Shown: piece by piece, positions 33,564 through 45,700 of the stretch
How positions within the stretch are numbered: position 1 is the stretch's first letter
Layout of the letters: the number at the start of each line of letters is the position of its first letter
Assembly (NCBI RefSeq): GCF_001540865.1
Contig: NC_033629.1
Location: 11,612,060-11,676,059, forward strand
Reading direction: 5' to 3'
Length of the DNA stretch: 64,000 nt
Origin: Ananas comosus
Lineage: Eukaryota; Streptophyta; Magnoliopsida; Poales; Bromeliaceae
Program-made: the position numbers and the translations under genes
Notes under the pieces: generated by a model
The model's database searches: none
What the model was told of the DNA's origin: nothing
Seen by the model: the letters and a program-made list of their open reading frames with translations, nothing else

Positions 33564-36500
33564 TCATATGCCAATAGTATGGTTAGTTTCCCCCTCTAGT
33601 TCGGCAGCTTGTAAGCGAACTACAGTATTATCAACACTAGATGTTGATGCAGAGGAAAGACCTAAGTCAGTACCAGACAGATTGTTAGGTTGGGGAAGCA
33701 GCCAATTCCTCCAATCATAGCGCCTCCTTATCTTATCACCCTGATTAAAAAGAAATGCATTTGTCATTACAAAATGAGCAAGAATGTTGTAAAGGCACGA
33801 AGAGACAACAAATCCTATATAGGAAAAGGAAAATGTTTCTTGCGTAAACAAATAATAATAAATAACATGTATGGCACGTAAGCGTCAGTCTTGGTGCTGA
33901 CATTTTAGATAATATTTTATGCAGTGGCCCAGCACCATCAGCAGGGCATCATGGAGAGTAGTTAGAACAAGATCTATAGAAGGCTCGTTGATTCCTTATT
34001 TCATGCTAGTACTAAAAAATTTTCATTTTTGAACTAACAGCCAAAAGAAACTTGAGGAAGGATACCTGTAGTTCCACTGCAGATGACAACTGAACTGTCT
34101 CCATCACAAACTGTATGTCATCTGTTAATTGCCTGACCTACAAAACATCATTGCAATAGAGGGTAGCTATATTCAATGTGAACATACATCAAAGTAGAAC
34201 GAACGCGATCTGACAAAATTGAAAGCAACAGGAAAAAGAATAGCCATTAAATCAAAGTGCACAGATTCATAAATAAATAGCACATTTTAATTAAAATGAG
34301 TAACTACATTAGTTTATGCAACACTTTTCTGGTAATCATATGCACGTGAAATTGAACATCATTATATCATCAATCTTTAAAACCGCAGTTTGCTGGAGGA
34401 CTCCAATTAGTGCTACAGTGCTGCAATTTAGCCAAGATGTACCCCACTGGTATCCATTAAACAGCATTTTTGATCCTAAGAGTTATTGTATGTGTCAGGC
34501 TGCCAAGCTAGTCACAATGTAATCTGACCAAAAGCAGTGGACTATTAACAAACGATTCTAACAAGTTACCAGAAACGAAATTAATAAAGCACTTAAAATC
34601 CAAGCATGACAAAATAATCTGTCCTCGTTTAGAGTGATAGTTTGAAAATTCATAATGATAAGGAAGCAAAATATTTTCATAGAACTGCATTTAGGTATAA
34701 CGAGAGAAACTTACATCCAAGCATGTCTATTTTAAATTTCGTGTAAATTAAATCAATGTAGAAGAAAAAATTATTTTTGAGCTACAGACATCATAGGCTG
34801 ACCGTGTCATATAACAAAATAAGCTAAATAAAATTAACAGGTATCATAGGTCATTCATTTTGTTGATTAGAGCATTCCAGCCTACACAAACATATAAAGA
34901 GTCCATAAGAAAAACATCATGCTTTTATAGATAAGTATGCAACTGCAATACGATTACATAAATTACACTTCACTTTCTATTGAAGGAGAACAATCATACT
35001 AAGGCCATCTCTTTATACTATGTAATACAAATAGGCCGACCCTTTCTAGAACATAAATCAGTAGAACAATAACTAAAACAAAACAGTCAGGGTTGTAAGA
35101 AGCACAACCAAGTAGGTACAATGCTAAGAAAATAGAAGACAATTAACTTTTTTGACTTTTTCACAGCATATTACTACCTTTAATAAAGTAAACATATGTA
35201 TGTTCAACAAAGATAAGAAGACTAATTTCAATGGCATGATAGTAGTTGAATAATCGAATTAGTAAGGAGCAGGTTTACAAGAGAGTGCAGAAAATTAAGC
35301 AATAATGTGAAAGCAGTAGAAAAAAAGGCATAAAAGTTCGTCTGTGAATTAAATTAGGATAATAGGACGGCAGACTGGAACACACGATGGAAATAAACAA
35401 GCATTCAGATGAACGTTAAAGTGGTTGACTATCAAAAGTTTGATAAGCAACCAACATGCCACAAAAGTGAAATGAAAAGAGAGTAGACAATGATGCTGAT
35501 CAAGTTCAATGTGCTGATTTGTTACATTACCTAAACAAAATGTGGCTTACGAGATATAGACAAAAAGAATCATGTCCTATGAAGAGACAGCCAAAGATTA
35601 GCTAGGAGAGATTATACCTAATCCAACGATTCCAGCCTTAACAAAAGGAAAAAGCTATACAATAACAGAAGGTAATTTGTAATATTTTATATACATTGAT
35701 CTGCATTGACATTCCAAAGAAAACTCTGACCTAGATTAAAGGTCCCAGAAATTCTACCCCTGATACAGCATTCCTAAGAAATTAGCATGCCGCATCTCCG
35801 AACCGGCACCCGTACTGTATGCTGTTCTAGGTAACATTGTGCATGATATGCCATGGGGAAGACAAAGTCGAAATTTTTAAGTTTTTCTACAAGTCTTTCA
35901 TACCACACAATGTCAATCCCCTAGGTAACAGTGTGCAATGATGCGCCACTTGACACTCTCAGTCCTGAAAAGGAGGAACTACTTAACCTCCAAAATGAGT
36001 ACTTTCTTTGCCATGTAGAATATGTGAAATGACGATATGTTTTTTTCCCAACTGCACAAACATATGTTCGAGCTAAGTGGAAAATGAACTACATGGAAAT
36101 GGACAACAAGGTAATCATACCAGGATTCAGAATGAAGTGTAGCAAAAAAATAAATAAATAAATAAATAAAATCACAGATTATTTACTACCGTAACAAATC
36201 TAAACGGAATTAACAGAAGAAAGGGAAGAACTTTTATTGTGATTTGAGATTAGAGCTTAGTCCATAATTAGGAGATAAAGGTTGAAAAGCAAATCATGAT
36301 GAATACCTTCTAGTAAAAAAGTATAAACATTCATAGGAAACTATTATGGAGAGAGAAAAAAAATAACCCATTTATTCTGTAAAGTTCGGAGCTGAAGGCT
36401 TAAAATTGTTGCCACTGCTGTTGTATATATGTTAATCCCTCTTCTAAAAGCATTGCTTTGCTACTAAGAGATCAAATCACATCAATGATAGCTTCTGAAC

Positions 36501-38825
36501 TGTAAAATTAACAGCTAATATCCCTTGAATGTATAGTAGGTTACCTCATAATGTCATGGAAATATTGAAGAATGAGCATGCTAAGCACTTAAAGTTGTAG
36601 AAGGAAAAGGTTTAACATGTATATTTTGTCCTTGATGCTTAAAAAAGGTAGACAAATAATATCCCTTGTCACTTCACTTGAGGGCCATAGCAGAGACACA
36701 TCCACGAGAACTAGGAAAAAGGGGAACAAGAAAAAGAATAAAAGTGCAAGGTAGTGGAAAGCATCCTAAAGGAAGAATATAAAGGAAGCATGAACATTAC
36801 AAACCTAATGCAAGACAGAAATGAGCTATATAAATACTACTGCTGTGACCAAAAATTCAGAATATAAGAGCTGTACTTTTATGTATTCAATAGCACCAGA
36901 GACAATACAATCAATCAAATTGAAATTAATGGTACCCAATTTCATGCAGACAAAACTAAAGTGGCAAAGCATGCTATACAGGCAGGCAGGCAGGCAGGGT
37001 AGTCAGTTGGGTAACTGCCTAATCAGACAGATTACCTCAGACAAGCTATGCGAGTGTTCCTATCTTAAACCATCGTCAGTTCTACTTAAGAAATCATCTA
37101 ATTATCAAACCTTCCTTATATGGTGTCAATCTTTTTCTATAATTTTTCATGACAGCCAAATTAAGATCTTGTGCGCTGCATATAGTAAGAACGACGTCCG
37201 TTTCTACCATATGAAAGGCCCGTTAGGAAGTAAGCTTTGGATGATTCCCTTTCATTCTCTTGTTCTTCCTCCGGGGCATCACTTCACTTTATCCACTGGC
37301 CTATCTTTTCCATTAACTCCTTTTGCCACCCCATTTTCCCCAACATCCAGCGTTGCAGCTTCCACACACTACCTTCCCTCCTTTCCCCAACATTCCGCCT
37401 TTGCCATTAGCCAAGGCTAGAGCTTTGGCTAAAAGAAATGTTCATCACCTTGTATTCTCCAGGCTACTCGACAACCTTAATTACAAGAACACAGCATACA
37501 CATAAACCAGAGACAAGGAAGAAAAACAGAATATTAGAGCATGCACAAACTCACTCTGTTAAAATTAGCGATCAAAGATAAAGGTACCCATCCCTGGTCA
37601 TCCATGTTCTCCCGCAAGTAAGTATCTTTACACAAATTCTCAGTGCTGCAAAATGAAAAGGAATTCAGAATAAACAAACCATACTATATCAGCAGTAGAA
37701 ACACATGTTCAGAGCCACACAATCACCTGAAGTAGTAATCTATCTGCCTCAGCAGCTTAGCTTGCTTAGGATCAATGGTGGGGAAAAACATTGCAGGCGG
37801 GGTTGCTGGAGAAGCGAGGAAAGGCGGCGGAGGTGGAGGTGTCGCAACATAGTACACGAGAGACGGCATTTCTGGCAATTCAAAGATACCATTGATGCGA
37901 CATTAGTAATGAGGAAATACAATTGATCACTCTACCATAGCTGAATAACTTACCAGGAGGGAAGGGCATGGAGGCCTCAAAAGGCCGGACCTGTGGGGGA
38001 TGGCCAAAGAATGGTGGTGGCACAAAGATAGGCGGAGGCGGCCTGATGTAAGGCGGAGCGCCCCGATGCTGCTGCGCGTGGAAATCCCTACCGTTCAAGC
38101 CACGGCCATAGCCATTAAATCCCCCGCGCCGACCGCCGTAGCCGCCACGCTGCGACCCACCACCGCCATTGTTGTTAAACCTCCTGTTACCGCCGTATCC
38201 GCGGTGGTGATCGCCGCCGGCCCTGTTGCCTTGCTCCGTGCTCCCATTGGCTGGGGCGCCGTCGCCCCTGTTGCCGTGTTCCACGCTCCCATTGACTGGG
38301 GCGCCACCACCCCCGAGACCGCCACGCCTCATGGATCTCTGTCGGGAAAGGGTTGAACTGTTTGGGGTCGAATTAGGGTTCGCATTAGTAGAGTTCCGCC
38401 GCGGGGAAGAAGTAGAAACCGAAGGTCCCTGATTAGAAGGATTAATACCCATTTTCTTAGATCAAAATGATCACGATTTCAAAAGAATCAAAAAAGATTT
38501 GAAAGAGATGCGACGATCTCACAGGGTTAGAGGCCGATCCATCCGAGATCTTCGCGAGATCGGAGGAGGACGAGGGTTTCAGCGAGGCCTTGGTGGACTC
38601 CGAGAGCGCGGGCCAGGAGTCGGCGTCGACGACGGGGCCCGCCTCGATCGCGCCATTCGAGGGCCGATTCCAAGCCGGCTTCTTCGCCGCCGATGATGCG
38701 CCTGCGGCGGCGGCCGGGGCTGCGGAGGAGGAGGCGGAGATCGCCTCAGATTCCGCAGGGACGATCGCGGCCGAGGGAGGCGGAGGGGAGGAGCTCGAGG
38801 AGGGCTCGCGATCGGAAGAAGCCAT
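33564..38825 (-). CDS. LARP1: La-related protein 1 (LARP1 family)
   Basis: Six exons on the minus strand with GT/AG borders: 38523-38825, 37954-38455, 37727-37871, 37555-37645, 34066-34137 and 33564-33740. Together they give 1290 bp, a 429-residue protein with every phase consistent. The N-terminus carries the plant LARP1 signature AWNRPSNG and DADSWPALSEST. An Arg/Gly-rich segment follows (GGYGGRRGGFNGYGRG). The La motif starts at DPKQAKLLRQIDYYF and continues STENLCKDTYLRENMDDQGW, VPLSLIANFNRV, RQLTDDIQFVMETVQLSSAV and GDKIRRRYDWRNWLLP. LARP1 proteins bind mRNA in the cytoplasm and control stability and translation, including heat-induced decay. Intron 4 is 3.4 kb and empty of other genes. 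The C-terminal tail is short, ending NHTIGI. Confidence 0.94.
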
Positions 38826-39035
38826 GGGAGAGGAGGAGGGTTGGGAGGGGGAGTGAGATGGGGAGAAGCTAGGGTTAGGGTTTGGATCGGGAGGAGAGGG
38901 GGTGGGGGGGATTAGGGTTTCGTCGCTTCGCCTCGGGTGTGCATGGGAAAGAGGAGAGAGAAAGAGAGGGAGAGAGGGGGAGGGGGATCCGAAGATCGGA
39001 TCGGAGCACGAGAGAGCGAGCGAGAGGGGGTCGAA

Positions 39036-39041
39036 CCGTCG

Positions 39042-39076
<35 letters not shown>

Positions 39077-39114
39077 NTATTTCACAGAAGAAATATCTGC
39101 AGCCTCGCTCCCCC

Positions 39115-39155
<41 letters not shown>
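39036..39155. repeat. (CT)n tracts in the LARP1 upstream region
   Basis: Two pyrimidine microsatellites, about 39043-39076 and 39111-39152, separated by ATTTCACAGAAGAAATATC with one undetermined base at 39077. They lie 220-330 bp upstream of the LARP1 ATG and are GA-rich on the coding strand, typical of plant 5' UTRs or core promoters. Confidence 0.7.
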
Positions 39156-39158
<3 letters not shown>

Positions 39159-41057
39159 CGATTTTGGAGAACTTCTTGTGCGCACCCGGTGCATCCGTAC
39201 TCCCAGTGCACCGGAACTGCTCCGAAATGGGTGAATTGCAGCGCCAGTCCCTGAAGTAATATTTCACTCTAGTCCTCGGACTTCTTAGTTCAAGACCGAT
39301 TTCCCCGAATTCTTATAAGAGTTGTTTTACTCGAGAATTTTTTGAATGTATGTAATTACAACTGCAGTATAATTATAATTATATACCGGTTCAGGTATAA
39401 TATTTAGTTTAATAAATTTAGATCCAACTGTTGTAGGATGCAGCAGTTAAAACTCTCTAATCATTTTTTAAATAGAAATTTTTTTTTATATTGAAGTCAA
39501 TTTCACAACCACATACATAAAATGATAAAAAAAATTAAAAAAATATAATTACTCAACTACACGTAACGAAATAAATTATGAACTAGACTGTAATACTATT
39601 AATAGCATCAAGCTGTTGGTGCTATTAATTTTTTAGCCCTTGGATTGAGAAATACGCGGTTAGGATGATGCGGGCCCCTTAAGATTAAGTGGGTGGTTGA
39701 TTGAATAGTATAATTTAACGAGTAAAAATAATCAAAGGGTTAAATCTAACGGTGGAAAACTCGATAGTACCAAACCCTTTGTGCTATTAATAGTATCCCA
39801 GCCAGACTCATAAATTATTTATACTTATAGTATTTTTCACTGCTTTCAATCAAATAAGAGATATACATAGTTATATTTTTTAACTGCCTGCAGCTCTAAC
39901 TATAATTATATTTTTAATTATATCAAGCCACATGGTCCTTAAGATTTCATTTGGTATTTTAGAAAAATCAGTTACTTAGTATGATAAAAAAATCTATCTT
40001 ATTTATTTTAGTAAAATATAACATATTGTAGAAACAGTACATATAATTTCGTCGATCTCAATGGGGAATGGAGAAAAATAACTTTTAATATTGAAATAGG
40101 TCTGACACTTTATTAAATGTTAAATTATAAAATTTTAAGAACTAAAATAAAATTTGACCAAAAATTTGCACACTAGTGATACAATATACACTTTCGGAAA
40201 CTCCATCTTTCATCACCACCGTCCGTTTTGTGCGTTCGACGACCGTTGGAAGGTGAGGATCGAGTCATGAACAAGTGACACCGGTTCTACGAAATGTACG
40301 GATGCACCAGGTGCACGAATACTCTCGCTCCTTAGTTTGTGTGGTTGTGGCGCTTTGTTACTGCCTTAACATAGGGGAACCTGGTTCACCACGTCATCCA
40401 CAGATGTGGTCTCTTTAGAATCACTATCACGCGAAAAGAAACATAGAATAAAGCTTATATGCAGGCGGTGCACGGGTTACATGGTGAACTAGGTCTATGT
40501 TACAACTTATATATATATATATATATCGTTCTCAAGGTTGTTGGGGGGAACAACAGATGAGAATTTCTCTTTCGTAGTTGGGAAACGTGACAAATGTTTT
40601 TACAGGATCCTCTACAACAGTGGATGGACAAAATTACTACATCTGTCTACTTTGATTATATTTTTTAGGGGTGGAAGTGATTAGGATAAACTGCGATCAA
40701 ATTCAACATGGGATTCGATAGGATAGGAGCATGAATCCGAATTCGCATTCGAAAAAAATAAATTGTAACTGCATGTGAAGATGATTTCTTAAAAAATCTG
40801 GTACTCGACCGTTTCGCCCTCTAGTGATAAGAGGAATATTAGTATATATTGTCGGGAGATAAAGTAGTTTTATGTCGTGCTCATCATTTGTTTTACTATA
40901 AATTACATGTTAAATTGCGTTTGTATTTGGTAAAATGTTAAATTCTATTGAGTAAAATATAGGTATATAAAGTTTAAAAACAAGTGTAAATCTTTAATTA
41001 TATTGTGTGCTTTATTCATACTAATTTTAGTCTATATTTATATATGTATATTATTAT
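39156..41057. other. Intergenic, no gene seen
   Basis: AT-rich. It contains a TA-tract MITE (39582-39809) and a pair of inverted phrases: GTGCGCACCCGGTGCATCCG at 39178-39197 and GTACGGATGCACCAGGTGCA at 40296-40315. These could be the ends of an unclassified element of about 1.1 kb. Confidence 0.35.
39582..39809. mobile_element. TA-tract MITE, copy 6
   Basis: Left end ACTAGACTGTAATACTATTA and right end TGCTATTAATAGTATCCCAG (inverted), with internal ATAGCATCAAGC, ATACGCGGTTAGGATGATG and TTAAATCTAACGGTGG. It matches the 20420-20640 member throughout. Confidence 0.65.
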
Positions 41058-41940
41058 ATAGGGGCAATTTCATGGATATCCCTCCCAAAGTCTTAAATAT
41101 CATAGATACCCTTACAAAGTTTAAAATATCATCTATACCCCTGTAAATACAGAAAATTATCATCAATACCCTTACTGTTAGTTATGTTAGCTTTACCATA
41201 TTTATTAATTGGTTAAAGCTGGGTTAAATTTTAAAATGACTTATTTACCCTTAAGTTTCTCTTAAGTAAAAATGTATGAAGACCCCCTCAACTATATGCC
41301 ATTTTGAAACACCTCCCTCAACTTTCATTTTTTTAGGTGATATCCCATTAACTTTTAGTTTTTTAAAAAATTAACTAATTTCAGTGTATAAAAAAATGAG
41401 AATTTTTTAATTTTTTGATAATTTTATCAAATCTAGTGGCTCTATTTATATTTTATTGAATAAATAATTATATATAAAAATTTAAATAAAAAAAAATGTT
41501 CAGGAATTATCCATATTTAAATTCAGTTATACGTTTGGTCTATATTTAAACTGAAGCTGAACCGAAATCCGAAACCAAAAAACAAAACCAAAATAAGATA
41601 AAAACATACTATATATAAAATATAATTTTTATATTTTTTAATAATTAATATATATTAATAATTTAATTTAATATGTATATATTAAATACTCAAATTTAAA
41701 TTTACAAAAAATATCTTGAAATACCTCTTAGTATTTCTACTATTAATAAGAGATAAAGGGTGAAAATGGTATTTTGAAAATTTAACTCCGTTTCATACAG
41801 GCCTTAACGGATTTTAACTAATGGAGGGTATTTATGATAATTTTTAACATATTGAAGGGTATTTGTGATATTATCAATTTTAGAAGGGTATTGATGAAAT
41901 TAATAGTTTCTAGAAGGGCATCTATGAAATTATTCCTATT
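41058..41940. mobile_element. Foldback element with arms made of a repeated 'GGATACCC' phrase
   Basis: The left arm repeats ATAGATACCCTTACAAAG and ATCATCTATACCCCTGTAAA. The right arm repeats the reverse sense (GAAGGGTATTTGTGATATTA, GAAGGGTATTGATGAAATTA, AAGGGCATCTATGAAATTA). The ends are GGGGCAATTTCATGGATAT and ATGAAATTATTCCTATT. The centre (41260-41740) is AT-rich and non-coding. Confidence 0.6.
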
Positions 41941-41949
41941 ATATAAGGG

Positions 41950-42197
41950 GTAGAGCTATTATGCTATCGGAAGTATAGAGGATTTGATACTTTCGATTTT
42001 TTGACTCTTGAATTAAGAATTGTACGGTTGGGATGATTGCGGTCCACTCAGGGTTGGGTAGAACTTTTAAAGTTGAGTGGTCCCCACAGGATAATAGTAT
42101 TAATCTAAAGGTTAGAAATGATTAAAAGGACTGATCTAAAGGTCAAAAAGTCAGAAACATAAGATCCTTTATACTTCTAATAGCATAGTAGCTCTAC
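41950..42197. mobile_element. TA-tract MITE, copy 7
   Basis: Terminal inverted repeats GTAGAGCTATTATGCTATCG and AATAGCATAGTAGCTCTAC, with internal TTGTACGGTTGGGATGATTG and GAGTGGTCCCCACAGG. Next to it, in head-to-tail arrangement, lies copy 8. Confidence 0.7.
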
Positions 42198-42207
42198 TTA
42201 TTATATA

Positions 42208-42432
42208 AGTCCAGCTACTAAACTATCGTCATTACTAAGCCCTTGATACTATTAAGTTTTCTGCCGTTAGATCTATGGCTCTGATCATTTCCACCCGTTA
42301 GATTTTACTATTCAACAATCATCCGCTCAACCCTAGGAAATCACTATCATTCTAACCGCACATCCCTTAATCCAAAAACCTAAAATCTAATAGCACCAAG
42401 CGCTTTGTACTATTAATAGTATAATAGCCTAA
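42208..42432. mobile_element. TA-tract MITE, copy 8
   Basis: Left end GTCCAGCTACTAAACTATCG and right end GTACTATTAATAGTATAATA, with internal GTTAGATCTATGGCTCTGAT and CTCAACCCTAGGAAATCACT. Only about 10 bp (TTATTATATA) separates it from copy 7. Confidence 0.65.
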
Positions 42433-44510
42433 TTTATTATTATATATTATTATTACCTAAATAATATTAGAATACAAATTCAACTCATATTGGAATCTAA
42501 ATCTATTTTTGGCGGATATGGTAACGAAAGTTTAGTATTCAACACGTATTCATATCCGAATTCGCATTCGAAGAAAATATGAATGTAGATATAATTTTGT
42601 CAAACTTCCTCCCTATTCGATCATTATCACCACTATATTTTTGCATTAATTATAAGAATATTTTTTTTACCCCGTGTCTCAATTACTCTCAAATTCTCTC
42701 TTGCATAAAAGATTTACATTGTCAATTTAGCACTTTAATTCTATTTTAAATAGGCCATTTTATTAAGATCTTTAGTTATTTTTTAATGGGAACATGTTAA
42801 GATAGTACACACAGGATAAAATGCAAGAGAAAATTTTATAATTAAGTGTATATTTATTTAAAAAATATTATCCTTGTAGTAAATGTTGACACTCATACAA
42901 ACTATTAATAAAGGTTTCTTTTTGTTAATTAGGATCCTAACAGGTAGATGGCCAAAGGGTAAAGAAGTCAATTAAAAAATAGCATTTTCAAAAGTTTTCC
43001 TCTTTCTTAGAATAAGTTGCCTAATTAATTTGTATTCATACCTTTTTTAGAAAAAAATATGTTAAACTCGTTTTAATTTAAACTCAATTTATGCTTAAGA
43101 TAAGATTAAAACAACCGGATAGTAGGAATGACAATTTTTTTATCAGAAATGTTTCGGGATACGTCGATATATTGTTGATGTATTCACATGCATATATAAA
43201 AAAGTTAGGGTTTAGAATTTAATGTATAATGGTGGTGTTTCTGATTTAATAATAAAATTTGGAATTTAGTCATTAACATTTAAGTTATAATAAGGACACT
43301 GTTATGTCATCAATAGTATTCTAAGGTACCTTATAGGATAATTGTACCAGCACTCTTTTTCATTATTTGTAAAGTTATAAAACTTATCTCAACCATTAAC
43401 CATTTCGATTTGATTATCCCAACAATCACCCAATTTGATTTAATTATTTGACATTTCAAAATTTTAATTTTAGTATCTAATCTTTTAATTTATTCATTTA
43501 AATAATTTGATAGCTTTTTAGATATAAAATTCAAACTAATGGATTACTTTAATAAATATATAATTACGTAAATTGCATATTATTAACTAAATTTATAAAG
43601 ATAAATGACATGCTCAAATTTTAAAATTAAAACGTCAATAATTGGCTCATAAAAATACTATTTAATCTTTCAATTGTTTAATTTAAGCCGGTCAACGATA
43701 CTCACTTTAAAATTTAAATATATTATTTATTTGTATAGATTTAATTTGCATTTTTCATACAACTTTCATAATTATAAATTAAAATAAAGAATTAGTTTAA
43801 ATTTTAAATTCAAAATAATATTGACTAATTTAAATCAGATAAATGAAAAGATTATGTTTTATAAAAAAAATATATAATGAAAAGGGTCTAAAGTCCACGG
43901 TGACCTGGTATACACGGTCTACGCAATATAATAGTTTCTCCTATTGGAGAGCTAGTATACGCTTCTAGGACAGGAATTATACGTACACGCACCTGCAACG
44001 GAAAAATTCTATACTGTTACACTTTCACTACGTCATTAATAATAAATCAATTATATTTCTTTTTTTCAAATAAAAATATATAATAAAAATATTTTTTTAC
44101 AATTATGATGGAACATATATTCTTAAAAAATTAATTTGATTGATTTGTTACGCCACGTCACTAATATACCTGTTGTATTCTAGAATTTTTCTCTGCAACG
44201 AGCCTTATCACCGTTGGCTCAGATTTGAACGGTTTGTGATCAATCGATCAGGTTTCACTTGCATACAATATTCAAGGGCATCGGGAAAAAAGACTAGCCA
44301 ATAATATAATGACACGTGTAACCAATAGAGCGGCTTGCTTTTTATATGCTTTTCAATCGTACGGCGAGCGCCCACACGCCCGACAGCTACCGACCAATCT
44401 TAAATGGACGGTGATGATGCATAAGAACGCCTTTTTTTTTCTTTTCTTTTTTTTTCGTAGAGAAAATTTTGAATAATATTTTTATTCCGAGTTTTAACCC
44501 TATTATTAAG
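42433..44510. other. AT-rich intergenic DNA
   Basis: No gene seen. It contains the stem-loop repeat at 43420-43865. The slightly more GC-rich part 44200-44420 (GCGAGCGCCCACACGCCCGA) has no ORF worth calling. Confidence 0.4.
43420..43865. mobile_element. Stem-loop repeat family, copy 2
   Basis: It has TTAGTATCTAATCTTTTAAT and TTTATTCATTTAAATAATTTG on the left and an inverted-sense block on the right (AATTTAAATCAGATAAATGA). An internal TAATCTTTCAATTGTTTAAT suggests two overlapping or nested copies, which explains its greater length. Confidence 0.4.
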
Positions 44511-45231
44511 GATGTCAATGATATGAATATTTAAAATTTTATCCGAATCCGAATCCGAATGAAACGGATATATCCGATGGATATGGATATAAAAAATAAA
44601 AATTCGACGGACATGGATTCGGATATGGATTTTGATTATACCCGACCCGAACCTGAACCCGAATTTATTTTGTATTATATATATATATATATATGAGTCC
44701 GGCTACTATACTCTTATGAGTATAGAGCCTATTATACTGATAAATTTTTTACTGTTAGATCTACCCTTTAATTATTTTCACCCGTTAGATTATACTATTC
44801 AACCAACCACCCACTCAACCCTAGGGGGCCCACTATCAAGTTAACCGTAACCACTTTCATCCTAACCGCACATTTTTTCATCTGAACGGTCGAAAATTTA
44901 TGAGTACAAAGGGCTCTATACTCATAAAAGTATAGTAGCCCCAGCCATATATATATATATTTGATGTTATATTTGAATTTGTATTTTAAAAATTTAGATT
45001 TAATATAATATATTTTAAAATATTGAAAAAAAAATAAGTGTTTCGGGTTCAAATTTTCGGGTTCGGGTTCGGGTTCGGGTTTCGGATTTTTTGTCGGGTT
45101 CGGGTTTGGATATGGATTTTTAAAATCCGTCGGGTTCGGGTTCGGGTTCGGGTTCGGGTCTCGGGTTTGGAGTCGGGTTCAGATTCGGGTTTTTAAAAAT
45201 CCGCCCCGATTCCGATCCATTGACATCTCTA
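44511..45231. mobile_element. Degenerate (GGGTTC)n element carrying a nested MITE
   Basis: The ends AAGGATGTCAATGATATG and, reverse-complemented, AGAGATGTCAATGGATCGG are inverted repeats. The left part holds ATCCGAATCCGAATCCGAAT and the right part long runs of GGGTTCGGGTTCGGG. The MITE at 44695-44946 splits the element. The unit GGGTTC is not the plant telomere repeat TTTAGGG. A related block lies at 61118-61652. Confidence 0.6.
44695..44946. mobile_element. TA-tract MITE, copy 9, nested
   Basis: Left end GAGTCCGGCTACTATACTCT and right end AAAAGTATAGTAGCCCCAGC, with (TA)n on both sides (44675-44694 and 44947-44960). The internal phrase CTCAACCCTAGGGGGCCCAC is shared with copies 3 and 8. It is inserted inside the GGGTTC element. 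Confidence 0.75.
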
Positions 45232-45700
45232 CCTATTATTATCATATATATAAAACTATTTTAAATTTTAGGAGTATCATGTAAAATATATTCTATAAAA
45301 TAGTTTTTTGGCTGAAAAAGTATTTTTTCTCTATTTAGTTTTTAAAAAATAATTTTTTTGTAAAAAAAATATTTTGATTTTAAAAAGGATAGTATTTTTA
45401 GATTTCAATTTTTTTGTCTGATAAATAATAACTATGGAAAATGGTGTTTTCATGATTTTTTTTATTTGAACAATAGGGTTTTTGCCCTTTTGGAAATACT
45501 TATGCAAAAAACATTGATCATATATAGTGTTCATCCAATCATATATTTATTCTTTTTCCCTAAACCACTACATATATAGAAATGTTCTTAGAACCGTAAC
45601 AATGCGAACATAGTAAGATCAAACCAACAACACTTTTTTCGGTCATAATCTGAGACACGAATTAGTGGAGATCGAAAAGACAAACTAGGTATTAGCTTAA

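Noticed and set aside
36821..37420. 199-codon ORF on the plus strand inside LARP1 intron 4
   Set aside because: No recognisable domain, mixed low-complexity composition and a position inside a spliced intron on the other strand; probably a chance frame.
37880..38452. Gly/Arg-rich protein as a separate glycine-rich RNA-binding gene
   Set aside because: It is exon 2 of LARP1: phase and splice sites link it to the La-motif exons and to the SWPALSE exon.
45050..45200. GGGTTC repeats as an interstitial telomere
   Set aside because: The unit is not TTTAGGG and the block lies inside an element with inverted ends.
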